64,000 nucleotides of DNA from Proteiniphilum saccharofermentans. GTDB lineage: Bacteria > Bacteroidota > Bacteroidia > Bacteroidales > Dysgonomonadaceae. Numbering within the stretch: the first letter of the stretch is position 1; each line of letters starts with the position of its first letter. This document shows, in pieces, positions 7,862-16,323 of the stretch. Where the stretch lies: contig NZ_LT605205.1 of assembly GCF_900095135.1 (NCBI RefSeq), positions 372,001 to 436,000 of the forward strand. Direction: 5' to 3'. The notes under the pieces were generated by a model. The model saw only the letters and a program-made list of their open reading frames with translations, was not told the DNA's origin and searched no databases. The translations under genes and the position numbers were made by a program.

Positions 7862-7878
7862 TATACTAAAATTATCAC

Positions 7879-8820
7879 ATGCAAAAATATCTGTATATCA
7901 TCTTGCTATCGGCACTGACTTTGGCATGCGGTTCCGGAACCAGGAATAATAATGAAGGAAAGCGGATGCTGACGGTGACTATTGAACCTCAACGTTACTT
8001 CCTCGATCAGATCGTAGGCAATGCATTTGCAATCAATACGCTTGTGCCTCCCGGATCAAGCCCTGAGACATATGAACCGGCCCCTTCGGTGATGGTCGAC
8101 ATGGCGAAGAGCGATATCTATTTTATGGTGGGTGACCTCGGTTTTGAGAATGCCTGGAGCAAACGCCTCGCGGAAAATAACCCGAATGTAGCTATCGTAA
8201 ATTGTTCGGAAGGGATTGAGAGGATGGAAGGGCATGACCACAGCCATGATCAGGAACATTACCACGCACACGACCATGATCACCATCATGGAGACATCAC
8301 AGCACATGTGCATGCCCATAGTGGTGTAGATCCGCATGTATGGTCGTCACCCCGGGCCGTAAAGGTTTTGGTCCGGAATATGCTGGATGCGGTCGTGAAA
8401 TTAGATCCTGATAATGAAGAGACATTCCGGACCAATTTTGATACATTGTCGGTAAAAATAGAACGGACAGACAGCCTGATCCGTGATTTGCTGAAAGATG
8501 CCCCCTCAAAATCATTTATCATTTATCATCCCGCATTGGGCTATTTTGCACGCGATTATGGCCTGCATCAAATAAGTATTGAGTTCGAGGGGAAAAGCCC
8601 TTCTCCTTCGCAGATTAAAGAAATTGTAGACGTCGCCCGAAAGGAAAAGATCAATACTATTTTTATAGAGCGTGGTTTTGACACGAAGAATGCATCCGTG
8701 ATTGCTCAGGAGATCGGTGCGGAGGTGTTTGAGATTGATCTGCTCAGGTACGAGTGGGATGAAGAATTGCTGAGGATTGCCGCCATTTTAGCCCATAAAG
8801 CAAATGAGTATTTGCGTTAA
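7879..8820 (+). CDS. znuA: Zinc ABC transporter substrate-binding lipoprotein
   Basis: This 313-residue cluster A-I metal-binding protein has a lipoprotein signal (LTLAC, C17). It shows the paired lobes of ZnuA/TroA: VTIEPQRYFLDQIVG, VPPGSSPETYEPAPS, and a long His-rich loop (about residues 119-147, HDHSHDQEHYHAHDHDHHH region) diagnostic for zinc rather than manganese. Later ligands include H153 in DPHVW, H217-region in IYHPALGYFARDYGL, and the D of IERGFD. It captures zinc in the periplasm and hands it to a permease. znuC follows after a 213-bp repeat-filled gap. No permease gene is in view. Confidence 0.9.
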   Translation: MQKYLYIILLSALTLACGSGTRNNNEGKRMLTVTIEPQRYFLDQIVGNAFAINTLVPPGSSPETYEPAPSVMVDMAKSDIYFMVGDLGFENAWSKRLAENNPNVAIVNCSEGIERMEGHDHSHDQEHYHAHDHDHHHGDITAHVHAHSGVDPHVWSSPRAVKVLVRNMLDAVVKLDPDNEETFRTNFDTLSVKIERTDSLIRDLLKDAPSKSFIIYHPALGYFARDYGLHQISIEFEGKSPSPSQIKEIVDVARKEKINTIFIERGFDTKNASVIAQEIGAEVFEIDLLRYEWDEELLRIAAILAHKANEYLR

Positions 8821-8827
8821 GCTAAAA

Positions 8828-9012
8828 TAACGATTAAGCGAGAGCAATGTCAAGCTCGCTTGAAACATTGCCGAGCAGTAGTTATTTATCAAAATGGACA
8901 GAGTCAAGTTTGCCTGAATGTTTTCGATAAGCGATGGGTAGAACACATTTACTTGTATTATGCCGTCGCGAGAAAACGTCTAAGTTTACCTGAACTATGC
9001 CATAGCGAGCAA
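8828..9012 (+). repeat. Palindromic repeat cluster between znuA and znuC
   Basis: Three imperfect units follow one another. Unit 1 has AAGCGAG ... CTCGCTT then CATTGCCGAGCA (8836-8878). Unit 2 starts at TCAAGTTTGCCTGAA (8903). Unit 3 has TCTAAGTTTACCTGAAC then TGCCATAGCGAGC (8980-9011). It is related to the element in the arginase remnant. The segment is open in one frame by chance, which would wrongly extend znuC by 58 residues. Confidence 0.55.
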
Positions 9013-9033
9013 ATATCTATTTCTTGTAAAAAA

Positions 9034-9825
9034 ATGAATAAACTGATCGACATAGCAAACCTTACGGTTGGTTACGAAAACAAACCGAATGTGCTGAAGG
9101 ATATCAATCTTAGTATATATCAAGATGATTTCCTCGGTATTATCGGACCGAATGGAGGAGGGAAGACTACCCTTTTGAGAACTATTCTCGGATTGATAAA
9201 ACCTCAGTCGGGTTCCGTCACTTTCTATGATAAAGGTGAAAAAACAGCCTCAATTAATATTGGTTATCTCCCTCAGATAAACCGGATTGATAAAAAGTTT
9301 CCCATCTCCGTATCGGAGGTGATCCTGTCAGGTTTAACGCCGGGAAACAATATTTTCAAGAGATATTCTTCTGCGGACAGACAAAAGGTAAAAGAGGTGG
9401 CAGAGAGGCTTGGAATAGAAGAATTGCTGTCGCGTGCGATTGGAGATCTTTCGGGGGGACAGTTACAACGTGTGTTGCTGGGAAGGGCCATTGTCGACAA
9501 TCCGAAACTGATCATTCTGGATGAGCCGAGTACCTATGTGGATAAGCTGTTTGAGACCAATTTTTATAAATTGCTGGGCGATATCAATAAAGAGATCGCC
9601 ATTGTATTGGTTTCGCATGATGTAGGGACGATTATCTCTCTTGTGAAGAATATCGCCTGTGTGAATCAGGGATTGCATTATCATCCGGGTACCGATATAT
9701 CTCAGGAATGGCTGCTGAATGCATATGAGTCGTGTCCCATCGAGATACTCGGTCATGGATCTCTGCCCCACCGTGTGCTGCTGGAGCATGATCATCAGGA
9801 AGGCGGATCACATATACATCAATAG
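9034..9825 (+). CDS. znuC: Metal (zinc) ABC transporter ATP-binding protein
   Basis: This 263-residue ATPase has Walker A GPNGGGKT (38-45), a Q-loop near INIGYLPQ, the signature DLSGGQLQRVLLGRA, Walker B LIILDEPSTYVD and a switch histidine in VSHDVGT. This is the ZnuC/ZurA pattern. The ATG at 9034 is chosen because the family begins with a short strand (LIDIANLTVGY); the in-frame upstream sequence is repeat DNA. The C-terminus is His-rich (LEHDHQEGGSHIHQ), also in keeping with zinc. It lies 2 bp before the DUF456 gene, so they are co-translated or tightly coupled. The partner permease must be elsewhere. Confidence 0.87.
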   Translation: MNKLIDIANLTVGYENKPNVLKDINLSIYQDDFLGIIGPNGGGKTTLLRTILGLIKPQSGSVTFYDKGEKTASINIGYLPQINRIDKKFPISVSEVILSGLTPGNNIFKRYSSADRQKVKEVAERLGIEELLSRAIGDLSGGQLQRVLLGRAIVDNPKLIILDEPSTYVDKLFETNFYKLLGDINKEIAIVLVSHDVGTIISLVKNIACVNQGLHYHPGTDISQEWLLNAYESCPIEILGHGSLPHRVLLEHDHQEGGSHIHQ

Positions 9826-9827
9826 AG

Positions 9828-10313
9828 ATGGGAGATACGATTTGGATTATCCTGGCCGGTCTACTGTTGCTCGTAGGAGCTGTAGGGACTATTGCACCGA
9901 TACTTCCCGGCCTTCCTTTGAGTTGGGGAGGATTGCTGGCATTGAAGTTCATTCCCTCTACGCAGGATGATATCTCTTGGACAGCTATTATCGTCTTGGG
10001 TGTATTGACAGCCGTAGTCACTATCCTCGACAATATCCTGCCGGTTTGGGGGACAAAAAGAATGGGTGGCAATAAACAAGTGGTCTGGGGCGCTACTATC
10101 GACCTGTTGGTAGGTTTCTTCCTGGGGCCGTGGGGTATTATTTTGGGCCCGTTTGTGGGCGCTTTCGCCGGAGGGCTGCTTTCCGGAACACAATTTATAC
10201 ACGCTGTGAAACAGGCTACCGGCGCCTTTGTCGGTTATATTGCAGGGCTTGTGCTTAAATTGGTGACAGTCGGTTTGATTATCTCCTTTTTCGTGAGAAC
10301 GCTTGTCATTTGA
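9828..10313 (+). CDS. DUF456 membrane protein
   Basis: This 161-residue protein has four or more hydrophobic helices with Gly/Pro-rich loops: GTIAPILPGLPLSWGG, ILDNILPVWGTKRMGGNKQ and FFLGPWGIILGPFVGAFAGG, typical of DUF456. The function of the family is unknown; the glycine-rich half resembles a glycine-zipper. It follows znuC after 2 bp, which hints at a link with zinc uptake, but it is not a ZnuB permease (too short and wrong motif set). A bidirectional terminator closes the operon. Confidence 0.85.
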   Translation: MGDTIWIILAGLLLLVGAVGTIAPILPGLPLSWGGLLALKFIPSTQDDISWTAIIVLGVLTAVVTILDNILPVWGTKRMGGNKQVVWGATIDLLVGFFLGPWGIILGPFVGAFAGGLLSGTQFIHAVKQATGAFVGYIAGLVLKLVTVGLIISFFVRTLVI

Positions 10314-10384
10314 AAAGATCGCTTATCCTTTCTACAGACTCCGGAGTCCGAGTGGGCAGTGTAAAAACCTGTTTTCATAGGTAC

Positions 10385-10416
10385 AAAAAAGACCGGTAAC
10401 AATTACCGGCCTTTTA
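10385..10416. terminator. Bidirectional intrinsic terminator between DUF456 and asd
   Basis: A perfect 7-bp stem CCGGTAA/TTACCGG (10393-10399, 10403-10409) has a 3-nt loop, with A-run on the left (AAAAAAG) and T-run on the right (CTTTTATT). It can end transcription from both convergent genes. Confidence 0.85.
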
Positions 10417-10451
10417 TTCAATATAAAATTTTTTCTGCTTTTATCTTCGCA

Positions 10452-11453
10452 TTATCTCTGGCTGATGAGATATTCTGCAATCTGAACAGCATTCAGGGCA
10501 GCTCCTTTACGGATCTGATCCGATACGGTCCAGAAAGTCAATCCATTCTCATTGGCAAGATCCTTACGGATACGTCCTACATACACAGGGTCTTTTCCGG
10601 AGAGTCCCAGGGGCATAGGGTATTCTCTGGCAGACGGGTTATCGATTACCTCTACTCCTTTCGCTTTGCTGAATGCTTCCCGTGCTTCTTCTACAGAGAT
10701 GGGACGTTCGGTCTCGATCCAGATAGCCTCTGAATGTGCACGCATTACCGGTACCCGTACACAGGTTGCACTTACTTCTATGTTGGAGTGCATGATCTTG
10801 CGTGTTTCATTGTACATCTTCATCTCCTCTTTCGTATATCCGTTATCAGTAAAGACATCCACCTGGGGGATCAGATTGTATGCAAGCTGATAGGCGAACT
10901 TGGAAACAGTCGGTTCTTCACCGTTCACCAATTGCTTGTACTGGTCTTCCAGTTCCTGCATGGCAGCCGCGCCGGCTCCCGAAGCGGCCTGGTAAGTGGC
11001 TACATGGGCTCTTTTGATATGAGCGATCTCTTCAATTGCCTGTAGTGCTACTACCAATTGTGCGGTAGTACAGTTGGGATTGGCGATGATACCGCGAGGG
11101 CTGTTCAGCGCATCTTCCGCATTCACTTCCGGAACGACCAAAGGCACATCATCCTGCATACGGAATGCACTGGAGTTGTCGATCATGATGGCTCCGTACT
11201 TGGTGATGGTCTCGGCAAATTCCAGTGAAGTACCTCCACCTGCAGAGACGAATGCAATATCGACATCCTTGAAATCGTCGTTGTGTTGCAATTCTTTTAC
11301 TTCGACCTGTTTACCTCTGAAATTATATGATGTTCCGGCACTTCTCGACGAACCGAATAACAGGAGTTCGTCCAACGGGAAATTTCTTTCATCCAGTACC
11401 CGGAGTAATTCCTGACCTACAGCTCCGCTGGTACCTACAATAGCGATCTTCAT
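10452..11453 (-). CDS. asd: Aspartate-semialdehyde dehydrogenase
   Basis: This 333-residue enzyme reduces beta-aspartyl phosphate to aspartate semialdehyde with NADPH, a shared step to lysine, diaminopimelate, threonine and methionine. It has the nucleotide-binding start [17 protein letters not shown], the catalytic C128 in NPNCTT, and the base H240 in MRAHSEA. The IDNSSAFRM and [14 protein letters not shown] motifs and full length match the family. It is a single-gene unit with its own -7 box and a bidirectional terminator behind it. Confidence 0.95.
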   Translation of the reverse strand: MKIAIVGTSGAVGQELLRVLDERNFPLDELLLFGSSRSAGTSYNFRGKQVEVKELQHNDDFKDVDIAFVSAGGGTSLEFAETITKYGAIMIDNSSAFRMQDDVPLVVPEVNAEDALNSPRGIIANPNCTTAQLVVALQAIEEIAHIKRAHVATYQAASGAGAAAMQELEDQYKQLVNGEEPTVSKFAYQLAYNLIPQVDVFTDNGYTKEEMKMYNETRKIMHSNIEVSATCVRVPVMRAHSEAIWIETERPISVEEAREAFSKAKGVEVIDNPSAREYPMPLGLSGKDPVYVGRIRKDLANENGLTFWTVSDQIRKGAALNAVQIAEYLISQR

Positions 11454-11517
11454 ATGATTATACGTTTTTAAAGAGTAAAGGACAAAACCTAAAACACACT
11501 TTTATAATTCTAAACCA

Positions 11518-11525
11518 CAAAGATA
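11518..11525 (-). promoter_or_regulatory. -7 box of asd
   Basis: The minus strand reads TATCTTTG, a match to TAnnTTTG, giving a leader of roughly 55-60 nt. Confidence 0.5.
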
Positions 11526-11577
11526 TAAAAAAGCATGTAAATATAGCAAAATGAAGAGATTTAACGATAGTGAAAAT

Positions 11578-12018
11578 TTATTTGACAGCAATTTTCCGGG
11601 TGAGTTTACCGATTTTTATGATATAATAGCCTTTTGGCAGGGATAGAATATATTGATTGGTGCCTGCGTTTACCCGGCGGTTATATACTTTTACTCCCAT
11701 GATATTGTATATTTCGAGTACTCCATCTTCTGGAAGATTCTCAATGATAAGCTGGCTCCCTGTCAGTTTAATGGTAGTTTTATCTTGCGGATCTTCCCAA
11801 TTTTGAGACCCCTGTCGTTTTTGTATTTGCGTAGTATTCTGAAGTTTTTCGGTATGTTGAAACCCTTCTCTGTTTTGCATATTCACAGTATCCGGGGAGA
11901 CAAGTCTGTTTTGCAGTCCCTCCATACCAGACCCGCCCGAATCTCCCTGTGCAAACAAGGGTAAACAGGCTCCCGAGATCAGGTATATCATCAAAAAGAA
12001 GGAATAACATCTTTTCAT
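11578..12018 (-). CDS. Small secreted protein with T9SS-like C-terminal tail
   Basis: This 146-residue protein has a signal peptide (FFLMIYLISGACLPLFAQ), a low-complexity, Gln/Asn-rich middle with repeated LQN/MQN and FQ words (about 25-85), and a C-terminal beta domain: LIIENLPEDGVLEIYNIMGVKVYNRRV ... LPKGYYIIKIG. The tail resembles type IX secretion sorting domains (type A), which normally end long secreted proteins. The ATG at 12018 is chosen because the longer frame begins with TTG. A -7 box is at 12037-12044. No cargo domain precedes the tail, so it may be a surface peptide or a remnant. Function is unknown. Confidence 0.65.
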   Translation of the reverse strand: MKRCYSFFLMIYLISGACLPLFAQGDSGGSGMEGLQNRLVSPDTVNMQNREGFQHTEKLQNTTQIQKRQGSQNWEDPQDKTTIKLTGSQLIIENLPEDGVLEIYNIMGVKVYNRRVNAGTNQYILSLPKGYYIIKIGKLTRKIAVK

Positions 12019-12036
12019 GAGGTTCCATTTGTTCTG

Positions 12037-12044
12037 CAAAATTA
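12037..12044 (-). promoter_or_regulatory. -7 box of the small secreted protein gene
   Basis: The minus strand reads TAATTTTG (TAnnTTTG) 18 bp before the chosen ATG, the same box as in front of the hydrolase at 3.77 kb. Confidence 0.45.
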
Positions 12045-12104
12045 TAAAAAAATGTAAAACTTTACATATTTTGATCTGTTTATTTTTATAATACGCAAGT
12101 TTTT

Positions 12105-12149
12105 AGCAAGAGCAGGAGGTAAGCTTGCTTACCTCCTGCTCGTATTGCT
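12105..12149. repeat. 32-bp near-perfect palindrome after fructokinase
   Basis: Stem arms of 15 bp (12110-12124 and 12127-12141) with a TT centre, GAGCAGGAGGTAAGC/GCTTACCTCCTGCTC, flanked by AGCAA and TTGCT. It directly abuts the fructokinase stop. The AGCAAGAGCAG word is shared with the repeats at 1.9 and 8.8 kb. It can act as an mRNA end hairpin, though no T-run follows. Confidence 0.6.
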
Positions 12150-13030
12150 TAACGAAAATGTTCAATATGGGCATCGGCCAACTTAGGCATGGCACCGTGT
12201 TGTTGGCATACATACGCCGAGACTTCGACAGCGAACTGGTGAGCTTCGGCTATCGGCCTGCCATGCATAAATGCCGCTACAAATGCTGCGGTGAACGAGT
12301 CGCCCGCACCTACCGTATCGGCCACATGCACTTTAGGCGTGGGTTGACAGGATGTTTCTTTGTTGTTGAAGACGAAACTACCTTCAGTACCTTTGGTGAG
12401 GATGACAATATCGAGTGCAAACCGCCTTAGCAGCTGCATGCATAGCTCCTGCTCATCTATCTCTTTCCAACCGTATAGATCGGCTACGACTTTTATCTCA
12501 TCGTCGTTTATCTTCAACACATTCGATATCTTTAAGGATTCCTCGATGATGTTTTTCGTGTAGAAATGCTGACGCAGATTGATGTCGAAAATTTTTATAC
12601 AATCGGCAGGAACGGTTTTCAGGAATTTTTTTATCGTCTCCCGCGATGTTTTGTTGCGTTGAGCCAGAGAACCGAAGCAAACAGCGGAAGTACTCTTTGC
12701 CAGATTCTCGGTACGTTTGGTAAACGGGATATTATCCCATGCCACGTTCTCGCATATCTCATACTGAGGAATACCTGCGCCACTAAGCGTAACCTGTACT
12801 GTTCCCGTCGGATAATCGGTAGTTTCAATCAGATAGTTTAGATTTTTCTCTTCCAGGGAATTGAGTATTTCCTTCCCTAAGAGATCATTTCCCACAGCGC
12901 TGAGAGCGTAACCGTTAAAGCCGAACTGCGACACATGATACGCGAAATTAGCGGGTGCCCCGCCCAATATTTTCCGTTCCGGAAATACATCCCATAATAT
13001 TTCTCCGAGACCTACTATTATTTTGTTCAT
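12149..13030 (-). CDS. PfkB-family fructokinase
   Basis: This 293-residue sugar kinase phosphorylates free fructose from the fructan locus in the cytoplasm. It has the N-terminal GEILWDVFP, the GGAPANFAYHVSQFG substrate loop, and the anion hole/catalytic motif VGAGDSF (D244). Length and motifs fit ribokinase-family fructokinases. It is the last gene of the fructan operon, 176 bp after the transporter, in the same place as the fructokinase of the B. thetaiotaomicron fructan locus. Confidence 0.9.
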   Translation of the reverse strand: MNKIIVGLGEILWDVFPERKILGGAPANFAYHVSQFGFNGYALSAVGNDLLGKEILNSLEEKNLNYLIETTDYPTGTVQVTLSGAGIPQYEICENVAWDNIPFTKRTENLAKSTSAVCFGSLAQRNKTSRETIKKFLKTVPADCIKIFDINLRQHFYTKNIIEESLKISNVLKINDDEIKVVADLYGWKEIDEQELCMQLLRRFALDIVILTKGTEGSFVFNNKETSCQPTPKVHVADTVGAGDSFTAAFVAAFMHGRPIAEAHQFAVEVSAYVCQQHGAMPKLADAHIEHFR

Positions 13031-13036
13031 ACTATT

Positions 13037-13115
13037 ACAATTAAAAACTAAAAGCTAAAAGTTAAAAACTAAAAGTTAAAAGTGAAAAACTAAAAGTTGG
13101 AGGTTAAAAGTTAGC
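13037..13115 (+). repeat. A-rich tandem repeat between transporter and fructokinase
   Basis: Imperfect tandem copies of a TTAAAAACTAAAAG-like unit (about 14 bp). It contains AGTGAAAAACTAAAAGT (13081-13097), which recurs as an exact 17-bp inverted copy at 14517-14533 on the other side of the transporter gene. Confidence 0.6.
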
Positions 13116-13206
13116 CCGCAAAGCGTACCGGCATTATCTATCTTGCCACTTAACCACTTAGGTATTTTTCCTCATTAATTTCATCATCACATCAGTAAAT
13201 TAACTT

Positions 13207-14367
13207 TCATCCTTTTTTAAGTTTGAATGTGAGGAATATCAGGTAAACCACACCCACGGTCAGGACAATGAGCGCTCCTGTCTGTGAAGCCATCGCGTCG
13301 GAAAGCAAGCCCATCAGTAAAGGGAAAACCGTTCCGCCGAAAAGCCCCATGATCATCAGGCCCGATACTTCGTTTTTCTTTTCGGGCATATACAACATCG
13401 CTTTCGACAGGATTATCGGGAAGATATTGGAATTACCCAATCCTACCAGGGCAATGGAGATGTAAATGAATGTAAGATTGTTGAAGATGAGAAGCCCTGC
13501 CATTGAAAACACCATCAACACAACGCTTATGGCAAAGAATTTTTTTGCTGAATAACGAGCCAATACAAAGGCGCCGGTAAAACATCCGATAGTGCGGAAC
13601 AGAAAATAAAGACTGGTGGCGAATCCGGCATCGGCAAGCGGCATCCCTAACCGCTCCATGAGTATCTTCGGTGCGGTTACGTTCACGCCCACATCGATAC
13701 CTACGTGGCACATGATTCCCAGAAACGAAAGTAGTATTGTTTTATCACCCAACAAAGCGAAGCACTGCAAGAAAGTAGACGTTTTACCACCTGTCTCTTC
13801 TTCTTTTATCTGCGTAATACCCAGCCAAAGTGTGGCCAGTATCGCCATCGCCATGAATATCGGGAAAAGAAGTTTCCAGTCGCCCAGACTTGCAGCAGCC
13901 CAGGCAGCTATCAGCGGAGCGGTGAATGACGCTATTGCCTTCACGAATTGTCCCAGTGTAAGTGAACTTGCCAGCTTATCCCCTTTCACTATATTCGATA
14001 ACAAAGGGTTGATAGACACCTGCATCAGCGTGTTTCCTATGCCAAGCAAGGAAAAAGATATGAGCATCGATACAAAACTGTAACTCACAACCGGGATCAG
14101 CAAGGCTGCAGCTGTTACTACCAAACTCAACAGCACCGTTTTTCTTCGTCCTATCTTATTCATCAGCATCCCCGTGGGAACGGAGAAAATAAGGAACCAG
14201 AAAAAAACCATTGAGGGAAAAAGGTTGGCTACCGTGTCCGAGAGATCGAAATCGGCTTTCACGTAATTAGTCGCGATGCCCACCAGATCGACAAATCCCA
14301 TGGCGAAAAACGCCAGCATGACGGGAACCACTCTTAGAAATACTTTTTCTTGTTTTATCGTGTTCAT
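13207..14367 (-). CDS. MFS sugar permease (FucP/glucose-galactose-like)
   Basis: This 386-residue inner-membrane carrier shows about 12 hydrophobic helices and the MFS loop after helix 2 (MLMNKIGRRKTVLL). FFAMGFVDLVGIATNYVK at the start is typical of the FHS (fucose-glucose-galactose) symporter group. In the fructan locus it should carry fructose or short fructo-oligosaccharides into the cytoplasm, probably with protons or sodium. It lies between the GH32 gene and the fructokinase, as in related loci. Both flanks carry the same A-rich repeat in opposite orientation. Confidence 0.88.
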   Translation of the reverse strand: MNTIKQEKVFLRVVPVMLAFFAMGFVDLVGIATNYVKADFDLSDTVANLFPSMVFFWFLIFSVPTGMLMNKIGRRKTVLLSLVVTAAALLIPVVSYSFVSMLISFSLLGIGNTLMQVSINPLLSNIVKGDKLASSLTLGQFVKAIASFTAPLIAAWAAASLGDWKLLFPIFMAMAILATLWLGITQIKEEETGGKTSTFLQCFALLGDKTILLSFLGIMCHVGIDVGVNVTAPKILMERLGMPLADAGFATSLYFLFRTIGCFTGAFVLARYSAKKFFAISVVLMVFSMAGLLIFNNLTFIYISIALVGLGNSNIFPIILSKAMLYMPEKKNEVSGLMIMGLFGGTVFPLLMGLLSDAMASQTGALIVLTVGVVYLIFLTFKLKKG

Positions 14368-14459
14368 ACTATTACTTTATTTTTCCTTGCCTGTTTCATA
14401 ATCAATTTCAATTCTCTTTTGATTTTAGAGGGATCCGGGATGTCAGACTTTCATTATCC

Positions 14460-14533
14460 TTTTCACATTTCCACATTATCACTCTTCACTCCTGGTTTTT
14501 CACCTTTCACTTTTTCACTTTTAGTTTTTCACT
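14460..14533 (-). repeat. Second A/T-rich repeat copy, inverted
   Basis: The plus strand is a TTTCAC/CTTTTAG tandem (TTTCACATTTCC, TTTTTCACCTTTCACTTTTTCACTTTTAG); ACTTTTAGTTTTTCACT at 14517-14533 is the exact reverse complement of 13081-13097. It abuts the GH32 stop at 14529. A looser relative (TTTTTCCACCTTTTCACTCC) lies at 29283-29302. Confidence 0.55.
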
Positions 14534-16280
14534 TACTCCGAATCGGATACACATTTATACTACTGATTGTCACTTCTTCATCGCTTTCGAAAGAAAGGGA
14601 GTTATAGGGTTCTGTAGGGAAGATGCTGTTGGTCTGCACCAACTCGCCGTCGTTTACAAAACATTCCACCGATGTTCTGTCGACAAAAAGCCGGATATGA
14701 TAGTTCTCTTTTTTTACAAGAGGCGCTTCGATGGTGCCTGTTGTAAAATTATCGGTGAAGTCGACAATCCCGCTTTTTGACCGGTCAACACCGAATACGC
14801 CCTTTTCGGGATCGAAACTGAACACTGTCCTTTCACCTTTCTCGTTCGCCAATATAAAATTGAAGGCAGAGGTGCTGCCTGCCTCAATATCCATCTCTAT
14901 CTCAAAGGCACCTGTATTTTCTTCCGTCAGGTTGTCTATCGTATGCGATTTGTTGACTGTGAATGCATCTATCTTCTTTGTATTTCCACGTAAAGCATTC
15001 ACCTCTTCTGTCGGTGGGTTGGCTACAACAAGGTGTCCACCGTTATGTGCCAGCTTCAGCTCGCGGGGCAGCGTACTGGCTCCCTTGAAATGAACCGGTG
15101 GGATATGGTTGGCATAGTCCCAGTTATTCATCCATCCGATAAATAATTTGCGGCCGTCGGAGTCGGGAATATTGCTCCAGGTTACGCCTGCATAGTTATC
15201 ACGCCCGTAATCCAGCCAGAGAGGATAGGGGAGCGGGTCAGGTTTGAAGGTTTTTCCATCGAAATCACCGATGAAATACTGTGTGGCGCTTCCGCCGTTG
15301 GGTCCGCCGGGATTGATACTCACAAAAAGTACCCATTTGGTCTGTCCGTTATATGTGAGAGGGAACAGGTCGGGACACTCCCACACACCGCCGTGTGCGC
15401 CTATGCCTTCACCGAATTCGCTGAGTTTATCCCATTCTCTCAGGTTATCCGAGCCGTAGAAAGAGATAGTCTGTCCGGTTGCCAGCGCCATTATCCATTG
15501 GTTCGTAGCATTGTGCCAAAACACTTTCGGGTCACGGAAATCGGGATAGCTCAAATCGCTCAACACGGGATTCCCCTCGTATGTGGTAAATGTACGTCCA
15601 TTGTCGAGGCTGTAAGCGATTGATTGGGTCTGAATTTTTCCCGCCGAAGTATAGATGGCGATCATCGCGTCATTGCCGAAACCGGCTGTATTGTCTTTGT
15701 CAATTACCGCGCTTCCCGAGAAAATTGAGCCGAGAGAATCGGGTGCCAACGCGAACGGCAGATGCTCCCATGAAACCAGGTCTTTCGATACGGCGTGTCC
15801 CCAGTGCATGTTTGCCCAGCGCGACCCGTAAGGGTTGTATTGGTAAAACAGATGATATTCACCGTTGTGATACACCATTCCGTTGGGATCGTTCATCCAG
15901 CCGTATTTTGGTGTAAAGTGATAAAGCGGACGATAGGTTTCGTTGTAATCGAACTCGAAGCTGTCGGATTGCTTTATGCGGGAAAAGCCGATATCCGTTT
16001 TATTTACGTGCTCAAACGTGAGCTTGACTTTCCTGCCTTTGTATTTCGATACATCGATGGGTACCCAGTAGCCTGTTTTCGTCTGTGAAACACGGATATA
16101 CATCGGTTCACCGATCTTTTCACCATCCACTGAGAATTGTACGACCGACTCCGGAGCGTTGTCCTCAACAGGTATCAGGATATAATTTTCGGTTACATCA
16201 AAATTTATTGTATTTCCCGCGGAGCAAGCATATAACAGGAATGCACTGCATCCTAATAATAAATGTAGAATTTTCTTCAT
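14529..16280 (-). CDS. GH32 fructan hydrolase lipoprotein (levanase/inulinase type)
   Basis: This 583-residue exported enzyme splits beta-fructosidic bonds. It has a lipoprotein signal (YACS, C19), an N-terminal extra beta domain (about 25-115), then the five-blade propeller with nucleophile D131 in WMNDPNG (128-134), transition-state stabiliser D250 in FRDP, and acid/base E301 in ECPDLF, and the C-terminal beta-sandwich (about 440-583, FVDRTSVECFVNDGE). All three catalytic carboxylates are present. It is most likely an exo-acting fructanase, but chain mode cannot be proven. Part of the fructan operon. Confidence 0.93.
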   Translation of the reverse strand: MKKILHLLLGCSAFLLYACSAGNTINFDVTENYILIPVEDNAPESVVQFSVDGEKIGEPMYIRVSQTKTGYWVPIDVSKYKGRKVKLTFEHVNKTDIGFSRIKQSDSFEFDYNETYRPLYHFTPKYGWMNDPNGMVYHNGEYHLFYQYNPYGSRWANMHWGHAVSKDLVSWEHLPFALAPDSLGSIFSGSAVIDKDNTAGFGNDAMIAIYTSAGKIQTQSIAYSLDNGRTFTTYEGNPVLSDLSYPDFRDPKVFWHNATNQWIMALATGQTISFYGSDNLREWDKLSEFGEGIGAHGGVWECPDLFPLTYNGQTKWVLFVSINPGGPNGGSATQYFIGDFDGKTFKPDPLPYPLWLDYGRDNYAGVTWSNIPDSDGRKLFIGWMNNWDYANHIPPVHFKGASTLPRELKLAHNGGHLVVANPPTEEVNALRGNTKKIDAFTVNKSHTIDNLTEENTGAFEIEMDIEAGSTSAFNFILANEKGERTVFSFDPEKGVFGVDRSKSGIVDFTDNFTTGTIEAPLVKKENYHIRLFVDRTSVECFVNDGELVQTNSIFPTEPYNSLSFESDEEVTISSINVYPIRSK

Positions 16281-16323
16281 AACTTTCTATCTATGTGATA
16301 TTTTTGATTCTTGTAAAGTATAA

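Noticed and set aside
8860-9033. 58-residue N-terminal extension of znuC
   Set aside because: The DNA is a palindromic repeat cluster also found in a pseudogene; ABC ATPase homology begins at the ATG at 9034.
13037-13115. Possible CRISPR array
   Set aside because: Units are about 14 bp, A-rich, imperfect and without spacers; no cas genes are in the window.
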